DNA of 10,738 nt from Myxococcales bacterium UBA5297 (GTDB lineage Bacteria > Myxococcota > Myxococcia > Myxococcales > UBA5297), in the NCBI GenBank assembly GCA_002408385.1, contig DHSB01000085.1, positions 32,254 through 42,991 of the forward strand, given 5' to 3'. Positions 6,410 to 10,738 of this stretch are shown in pieces. Both the position numbers and the translations under genes were made by a program. Each line of letters starts with the position of its first letter. Position 1 is the first letter of the stretch. The notes beneath the pieces were generated by a model that saw nothing but the letters and a program-made list of their open reading frames with translations, did not search any database and had not been told where the DNA came from.

Positions 6410-7234
6410 CTACGCCTTGAACAACACCGCCGCCAGGTCGCCGGTGCCCTTCTCGGCGACCGCCTGGGCGACCTCGAGCGAGCCCTCGACCTTGGCCACC
6501 TTCTCCTTGGCGAAGAGCGCGAGGATGTCGCCGCCCATCGGCCCGGTCAGCAGCTCCTTCCAGACCGGGACCGCCTCCGCGGCGAGCCGGCCGCCCTGGA
6601 GCTGGCCGACGAATTCGCGCGCGGCCTTCACCGGGATGCCCGCCTTGACGCAGGCGCGGTAAGCCTCGCCGGCGGCCTTGCCGGCGCGGTAGGCGTCGAT
6701 GTTGGTCTGCAGCACCTTGTCGCCCTTGCGCTCGAAGGCTGTGCGGATGGCGTTGACGATCCGCTCGTCCTCCAGACCGAGGAACGGACTCGCGGCGCCG
6801 AGCAGGACCATGTTCTGCGCCCGGCCGCTGCCTACCTCGCGCGCGAGCCGGTCGGCGTGGACCAAGGTGTGGTCGTTCAGGCTGGCGACGGCGTCGAGCA
6901 CCTTCTCGAGCTCCGGGTAGTCCGCGATGTTCACGAAGGGATCGACCCCGGTGACGAGCGCGCCGCCGGGCTTGAGGAACTCGACGTAGCGCAGGCTCTC
7001 GAGCGGCTCGATCGACAGCACCAGATCGGCCGTGCCGCGCGGCACCAGGTCGGAGTGGATGGTCTTGTCGGAGAGCCGCAGGTGCGACTGCACGTCGCCG
7101 CCGCGCTGGCTCATTCCGTGGACTTCGGCCTGCTTGAAGTACAGGCCCTGCTCGAGAGCGGCGGTGTCGATGACGAGGGCGATCGAGAGGATTCCCTGTC
7201 CGCCGACCCCCGCCAAGATGATGTTGGTCTCCAT
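6410..7234 (-). CDS. iorB: Indolepyruvate:ferredoxin oxidoreductase, beta (gamma-type) subunit, C-terminally extended
   Basis: This 274-residue subunit works with IorA to oxidise aryl-pyruvates to aryl-acetyl-CoA. The N-terminus METNIILAGVGGQGI (1-15) and the EVHGMSQRGG motif (37-46) are characteristic of the 2-oxoacid oxidoreductase gamma domain in IorB; SIEPLESLRY (74-83) is also typical. The catalytic domain ends near residue 190. The remaining ~80 residues (195-274) are helical in character and have no cysteine cluster; classical IorB, as I know it, is about 200 residues, so this tail is extra. ATG at 7234 follows GAAGAAGGGA and is only 36 bp past the iorA stop, so the two genes are cotranscribed. 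Confidence 0.92.
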   Translation of the reverse strand: METNIILAGVGGQGILSIALVIDTAALEQGLYFKQAEVHGMSQRGGDVQSHLRLSDKTIHSDLVPRGTADLVLSIEPLESLRYVEFLKPGGALVTGVDPFVNIADYPELEKVLDAVASLNDHTLVHADRLAREVGSGRAQNMVLLGAASPFLGLEDERIVNAIRTAFERKGDKVLQTNIDAYRAGKAAGEAYRACVKAGIPVKAAREFVGQLQGGRLAAEAVPVWKELLTGPMGGDILALFAKEKVAKVEGSLEVAQAVAEKGTGDLAAVLFKA

Positions 7235-7270
7235 GGCTTGTGTCCCTTCTTCAGGAAAGGTCGGACCCGC

Positions 7271-8884
7271 TTACTGCTTCTTCTTCTTCGCCGTCTGGAT
7301 GCACTCGCGCACCGGGATGATCACCGACAGGCCCTTGTAGGCCACCTCGCGCTTGATCAGCTCGACATTGGCCTGATGGTTCTTGCGGTGCGGCACCAGG
7401 GTGTGGATGTGCGCCGGGTCGACGCCCAGGCCCTTGACCACCTCGACGAGCTTGCTGTCGTTGGCCATCGAGTCCTGGCCGCCGGTCATGCCGGTGGTCC
7501 CGTTGTCGAGGATGAAGACCGTCATGTTCACGTTGTGCTTGGCCGCGCCGATGAGCGGGGTCATCCCCGAGTGCACGAAGGTCGAGTCGCCGATGGCGGC
7601 GAGGACCGGGTGCATCCCGCCGGCGGCCGCGCCGCTCGCCATGCTGATCGAGGCGCCCATGTCGACCGTGGAGTGGTTGGCCCGGAACGGCGCCTGGAAG
7701 GAGAGCGTGTAGCAGCCGATGTCGCCGAAGACCCGCGCGGTCGGGTTCTCGTCGAGGATCTCCTTGATGGCCGTGAAAGTGTCGATGTGCGGGCAGCCGT
7801 CACACAGCTTCGGGGGTCGGGGCGGCAGCGCCAACTCGGGCGCCCTCTGGCTCGCGCGCGGCGGCAGCCCGAGGGCGGCGCGCACGTTGTCGGGGTCGAG
7901 CTCGCCGGTGCGCGGCGCGGTGCCGTCGAGCCGGCCGCGCACGAGCTTGCCGCGCGGCTTGCCGAGCAGCCCGCTCAGCGCGCTCTCGATGAACGGATAG
8001 CCGTCCTCGAGGACGATCACCTCGTCGACCGCGTCGAGCAGCTTCTCGATCAGCGCGACGGGGATCGGATAGGCGCCGATCTTCAGGTACGAGGGCACCT
8101 CGTCGCCCGGCCCGTAGTTTTCGAGCAGGTAGTTGACCGCCACGCCCGAGGCGATGACCCCGACGCGGCCGCCCTTCGGGTTGAGCTGCAGGCTGTTGAA
8201 GCGGCAGCCTTCGCTCCAGGCGAGCAGCTCGGCCTGCTTCTCGGTGAGCGCCTTGTAGAGCCGGCGCGCGAGGGCCGGCAGCAGGGTCCAGTGCGAAGGG
8301 TCTTTGGCGATTTCGAGCGGGTTTGCGGGCCGGCGCTCGCCGACGGTCACGCCGCTGCGGCTGTGCGCCAGGCGGGTCACCATCCGCATCATGATCGGCA
8401 GCTTGAGCTTCTCGGACAGCTCGAACGCCTCGACGGTCATGTCGTAGGCTTCCTGTCCGTTGCAGGGCTCGAGGCAGGGGATGAGCGCGAAGTTAGCGTA
8501 GACGCGGCTGTCCTGCTCGTTCTGGCTGCTGTGCATGCCCGGGTCGTCGGCCGAGACGACGACGAGGCCGCCGTCGACGCCGGTGACCGCCGAGTTCATG
8601 AACGCGTCGGAGGCCACGTTGAGCCCGACGTGCTTGAACGAGACGAGCGCGCGCCGGCCGATGTAGCTCATGCCCAGCGCTTCCTCGTAGGCGACCTTCT
8701 CGTTGGCCGACCAGCGGTGGTGGATGCCTCCCTCGGAGGCCGGAGGGCCGTCCTTCCACTCGCGTTCGACGAACTCGAAGATTTCGGTCGCTGGGGTGCC
8801 GGGGTAGGAGAAGGCTCCGCTCAACCCGGCGTGGATGGCCCCCAAGGCGATCGCCTCGTCGCCAAGCAACGGCCTGCGCTCCAT
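7271..8884 (-). CDS. iorA: Indolepyruvate:ferredoxin oxidoreductase, alpha (TPP) subunit, lacking the ferredoxin domain
   Basis: This 537-residue subunit binds thiamine pyrophosphate and decarboxylates indolepyruvate and related aryl-pyruvates. Residues 1-180 are the pyrimidine-binding domain (LLGDEAIALGAI, then SYPGTPATEI at 26-35). The middle (~240-345) is a transketolase-C-like domain. The TPP domain starts with CDGCPH (361-366) and has GDIGCY (387-392), GDSTFVHSG (432-440) and LDNGTTGMTGGQ (459-470), the Mg-TPP loop. Typical IorA is about 600 residues and ends in a two-cluster ferredoxin domain; here the chain stops at VRECIQTAKKKKQ. C361, C364, C391 and C528 could still hold one [4Fe-4S] cluster. 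ATG at 8884 follows GGAGG and fits the family start; a 17-residue in-frame extension lacks support. First gene of the operon. Confidence 0.93.
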   Translation of the reverse strand: MERRPLLGDEAIALGAIHAGLSGAFSYPGTPATEIFEFVEREWKDGPPASEGGIHHRWSANEKVAYEEALGMSYIGRRALVSFKHVGLNVASDAFMNSAVTGVDGGLVVVSADDPGMHSSQNEQDSRVYANFALIPCLEPCNGQEAYDMTVEAFELSEKLKLPIMMRMVTRLAHSRSGVTVGERRPANPLEIAKDPSHWTLLPALARRLYKALTEKQAELLAWSEGCRFNSLQLNPKGGRVGVIASGVAVNYLLENYGPGDEVPSYLKIGAYPIPVALIEKLLDAVDEVIVLEDGYPFIESALSGLLGKPRGKLVRGRLDGTAPRTGELDPDNVRAALGLPPRASQRAPELALPPRPPKLCDGCPHIDTFTAIKEILDENPTARVFGDIGCYTLSFQAPFRANHSTVDMGASISMASGAAAGGMHPVLAAIGDSTFVHSGMTPLIGAAKHNVNMTVFILDNGTTGMTGGQDSMANDSKLVEVVKGLGVDPAHIHTLVPHRKNHQANVELIKREVAYKGLSVIIPVRECIQTAKKKKQ

Positions 8885-8964
8885 GACGCCTCCATAAGGT
8901 GGGTCGCGGCCGGGAACATCCGGGCTCCGGGCCATCCAGCCGCTGAGGGAAGAAGTCGCCCGAA

Positions 8965-8986
8965 GGAGCCTGCTATACCCGGCTCC
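8965..8986. promoter_or_regulatory. Possible operator over the iorA -10 box
   Basis: GGAGCC (8965-8970) and GGCTCC (8981-8986) form a perfect 6+6 dyad with a 10-bp centre that contains the predicted -10 hexamer. Another GGCTCC lies at 8923-8928, in the presumed leader. A dimeric repressor bound here would block RNA polymerase. No regulator gene is recognisable in the window. Confidence 0.45.
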
Positions 8987-9000
8987 CCCCCGCTTGTAAA
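8972..9000 (-). promoter_or_regulatory. Predicted sigma70-type promoter of iorA-iorB
   Basis: Read on the minus strand, TTTACA (9000-8995) and TATAGC (8977-8972) are separated by exactly 17 bp and match the consensus at five and four of six positions. They are among the few AT-containing words in a GC-rich region. Transcription would start near 8965, giving a leader of about 80 bases before the iorA ATG. This is the only convincing promoter found for the module. Confidence 0.55.
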
Positions 9001-9142
9001 CCGCGCCCCACTGGGAGTGAGGGAGTGGCAGAAACCTTACTCTTTGGGGGAGCGCGGGGGGACGGGAGCGGCTCTCCGGGAGGCGGCGATCGGCGAGCGC
9101 CCGGGGGCGGGGACGGCCGCGTCATCCCTCTCCCATTCGGTA

Positions 9143-9170
9143 GTTAAACCGCGGGGTCGCCCCCCTTAAC
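9143..9170. other. Interrupted inverted repeat upstream of the iorA promoter
   Basis: GTTAA (9143-9147) and TTAAC (9166-9170) flank GGGG-TCG-CCCC, giving an interrupted dyad. It ends 11 bases before the tandem array. The rest of 9001-9142 is G-rich on the plus strand and shows no gene; no ribosome site or protein-like frame was found. Confidence 0.3.
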
Positions 9171-9180
9171 GTAAGGCGCG

Positions 9181-9560
9181 GACCCTGGTTGAAATGCCGC
9201 AGACCCTGGTCGCAATCCCGCGGACCCTGGTTGCAGTGCCCGCAGACCCTGGTTGCAATCCCGCGGACCCTGGTTGCAGTGCCCGCAGACCCTGGTTGCA
9301 ATGCCCGCAGACCCTGGTTGCAATGCCCGCGGACCCTGGTTGCAATGCCCGCAGACCCTGGTCGCAATGCCTGCAGACCCTGGTCGCAATGCCTGCAGAC
9401 CCTGGTCGCAATGCCCGCAGACCCTGGTCGCAATGGCCGCAGACCCTGGTCGCGATGCCCGCGGACCCTGGTTGCAACCCCGCAGACCCTGGTCGCGATG
9501 CCCGCGAACCCGGATTGCGATGCCCGCGGACCCTGGTTGCAATGGCCGAAACCCCTGGTC
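9181..9560. repeat. Tandem array of a 22-bp unit, 17 copies plus a partial copy
   Basis: Head-to-tail units begin with GACCCTGGTY and end with GCCCGCR. Starts can be placed at 9181, 9202, 9223, 9245, 9266, 9288, 9310, 9332, 9354, 9376, 9398, 9420, 9442, 9464, 9485, 9507 and 9529, with a degraded copy from 9551. Thirteen units are 22 bp and four are 21 bp (starting 9181, 9202, 9245 and 9464). There are no spacers. Units starting 9354 and 9376 are identical and share the variant GCCTGCA. Edge units are the most diverged (the 9181 unit reads GAAATG; the 9507 unit starts AACCCGG), as expected for a minisatellite that expands internally. It lies between the unknown 249-aa gene and the iorA promoter. 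Confidence 0.93.
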
Positions 9561-9592
9561 AGTCGCCGCAACTACCACTTCTGGCTCTACGT

Positions 9593-9652
9593 CTTGGTCC
9601 CTCGCTCCGCTCATCGGCTGCATTGGCCGCGACGTTTCGGAGCGAGGCCAAG
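9593..9652. repeat. Long imperfect inverted repeat downstream of the 249-aa gene
   Basis: CCTCGCTCCG (9600-9609) pairs with CGGAGCGAGG (9638-9647), and CTTGG (9593-9597) pairs with CCAAG (9648-9652); a two-base bulge separates the two helices on the left side. The 28-nt loop can fold again as CGGC/GCCG (9615-9618 with 9626-9629). It starts 19 bases beyond the stop codon of the minus-strand gene, the place for a terminator or 3'-end hairpin, but no T-run follows. It may also be a repetitive palindrome. Confidence 0.6.
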
Positions 9653-9671
9653 GTCGAATGGATTCCGCGAA

Positions 9672-10421
9672 TCAGCAGGCCGCGAAGAGCCGCTCCAAGG
9701 TCGGGTCGCCCTGAACGGCCACGCGCAGCATTCGCTTGCAGGCGTCCCACTGCTTCTTCTGGCGCGCAACAGCCTCGGACTCGAGCTGGCTGGCCTCCGA
9801 GCCGACCATCTTCGTGCTGACCTGGACCCTCGCGAGGTAGCCCTCGGCCTGGTTCGCCAAGTCGGAGAGCCGATTCCGGTCGAAGCCGCGGGCCTCGAGC
9901 GCAGCGACGATGGGCGCGCGGGCCGGGTCGAGGAGCGCCCGAAGGAAATGGAGCAGCTCCTGCGCCCGGCTGACCTTGTCGACTCTCACCACGCGCTTGA
10001 GCTCGAACGATTCCTGCCCTTCCTCGGTCGCGGGCGCCTGTCCGATCCGCCGGATCCGGAAGCGCTCGAAGCTCACCGTCTGGACCCAGCGGGCGTGGGG
10101 CTCCAGCGCCGGATCGGCCTCCAGGTCCGCCGCGGCGGCCGGCAATCGGTTGCGTAGCTGCTCGCTCTCCGAGTCGATCTCCTTCCACTGCACCGCGGTG
10201 GTGGCGAGCTCGTTGCGCTTATCGGCCAGGTCGGCATGCTGCTCGCGGTCGTACCGCTCGGCCTGCTCTCCGGAGACCTGAATCGTCTCGAGGTCGCTGT
10301 CGCGCAGCCCCGCGCGACCGACGCGCTCGGCGTTCTCCGGCTTGCGCAGCGCGACGGCGAGCTGGCCGCGCGAACGGACGCGGGTGCAGAAGTAGAAACG
10401 CGAGGAGTTGTTCGTGGTCAT
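9672..10421 (-). CDS. Helical protein of unknown function
   Basis: I do not recognise this 249-residue protein. It has no signal peptide, no membrane segment and no catalytic motif I can name. It is highly charged. Residues ~50-100 (GEQAERYDREQHADLADKRN onward) and ~180-232 (a stretch ending AVARQKKQWDACKRM) look like long amphipathic or coiled-coil helices, separated by a section with beta character (~111-150, RWVQTVSFERFRIRRIG and SFELKRVVRVDKV). C12, C228 and the terminal C249 are its only cysteines. ATG at 10421 is well supported by AGGAG about seven bases upstream; the longer open frame starting further right lacks coding character. It stands alone, with the inverted repeat and the 22-bp array downstream. 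A structural or DNA-associated role is possible but unsupported. Confidence 0.75.
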   Translation of the reverse strand: MTTNNSSRFYFCTRVRSRGQLAVALRKPENAERVGRAGLRDSDLETIQVSGEQAERYDREQHADLADKRNELATTAVQWKEIDSESEQLRNRLPAAAADLEADPALEPHARWVQTVSFERFRIRRIGQAPATEEGQESFELKRVVRVDKVSRAQELLHFLRALLDPARAPIVAALEARGFDRNRLSDLANQAEGYLARVQVSTKMVGSEASQLESEAVARQKKQWDACKRMLRVAVQGDPTLERLFAAC

Positions 10422-10738
10422 GGCTCTCTCCTTGAAGGATTTGGGGTTGACGACGGCGTCAGCCTGCCAAGCCCGTGTTCGAGTGCCAGGGCCTTGGTGG
10501 TCGGTTCTCGTCCACTGTCCGGTTCTCGACACAGGGGCCCGCCGCCTGGTCCCTTGGTGCGGGAGAAGGATGAATGGGGAAGCTGTCAGGAGTTCCGGAG
10601 CGCCAGCCTTCGTGCTGGCGGGCCTACGGACTTGACCCCCGCCGGGTGATCCAACCAGAGCCTCAGTGCCGGTTCGGTCGGTTGAAGCCCTGTGCCCGAA
10701 TCGCAGATCCGAATCGCTCGAGCGCCGGTGGGCCCGCC
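10422..10738. other. Non-coding right end, 317 bp
   Basis: No gene is evident. Open frames cross the region, but none has a ribosome site or recognisable product. The exact 9-bp word CGGTTCTCG occurs twice in direct orientation (10502-10510 and 10520-10528), 18 bp apart, about 80-105 bp upstream of the 249-aa gene, which could be a regulator site. No clear sigma70 or sigma54 promoter was seen for that gene. A palindromic repeat lies at 10595-10621. Confidence 0.45.
10595..10621. repeat. Single CTTCGT-loop palindrome (REP-like)
   Basis: CCGGAG (10595-10600) precedes the hairpin CGCCAGC-CTTCGT-GCTGGCG (10601-10620). All 27 bases are identical to the reverse complement of 3684-3710. GCCGGGTG then appears at 10641-10648, as it does close to the other two copies, separated here by about 19 unrelated bases. 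This copy lacks the inverted partner seen at 3633-3710. Confidence 0.75.

Noticed and set aside
3566..9169. An uninterrupted plus-strand open frame of 1867 codons
   Set aside because: It lies opposite the CoA synthetase, iorB and iorA genes, which all share one minus-strand phase, with codons facing codons. A stop would need sense TTA, CTA or TCA codons, which are rare in GC-rich genes. The translation is Arg/Ala/Asp/His-rich noise with no domain.
9245..9528. Covarying palindromic core in the array (TTGCAA in some units, TCGCGA in others)
   Set aside because: Units with the non-palindromic TCGCAA or TTGCAG are just as common, so pairing is not consistently preserved.
9181..9560. CRISPR array
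   Set aside because: The units are head-to-tail without unique spacers, only 21-22 bp, and degenerate; no cas gene is near.
9189..10157. Plus-strand repeat-protein open frames running through the array into the 249-aa gene region
   Set aside because: No ribosome site precedes them, and their right half is antisense to a well-supported gene. The frames stay open because the unit has no stops in any phase.
10470..10500. Sigma54 promoter upstream of the 249-aa gene (TGGCAC on the minus strand)
   Set aside because: The -24-like word is present, but the matching TTGC element at the required spacing is not.

Overview
The window is very GC-rich bacterial DNA with long open frames in almost every register. 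It holds eight genes I consider real, five of them on the minus strand upstream of or within the right two thirds. No rRNA, tRNA, phage, transposase or CRISPR locus was found. The host is unknown to me. The base composition, small secreted and lipoprotein genes, ankyrin and GreA-like proteins and an ADP-forming CoA ligase next to an indolepyruvate:ferredoxin oxidoreductase would suit a myxobacterial/deltaproteobacterial-type or similar high-GC lineage, but this is a weak inference.

Left third (1-3569): four small unrelated transcription units. They are a secreted ankyrin-repeat protein (minus), a one-TM protein with a Coa1-like domain (plus), a lipoprotein of unknown function with a Pro/Glu-rich tail (minus), and a short GreA/GreB-family protein (plus). 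The GreA-like gene has a promoter-like pair placed so that transcription could begin at its ATG.

Middle (3570-9000): a metabolic module on the minus strand, transcribed right to left: iorA (TPP subunit), iorB (gamma-type subunit) and, after a 250-bp gap, a fused NDP-forming acyl-CoA synthetase. Together they would oxidise aryl-pyruvates (indolepyruvate and relatives from Trp/Phe/Tyr) to aryl-acetyl-CoA plus reduced ferredoxin, then convert the CoA ester to the free acid with ATP formation. A good sigma70-type promoter lies before iorA, and a perfect 6+6 dyad brackets its -10 box. IorA lacks the usual C-terminal ferredoxin domain but keeps four cysteines suited to a proximal cluster. IorB carries an extra C-terminal helical region.

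Right part (9001-10738): a 17-copy tandem array of a 22-bp unit (9181-9550), a long imperfect inverted repeat, and a 249-aa helical protein of unknown function (minus).

A family of short palindromes with the same CTTCGT loop occurs three times outside genes: near 1-28, at 3633-3710 as an inverted pair, and at 10595-10621. The pair resembles a REPIN/BIME element, and its stems vary in a compensatory way.
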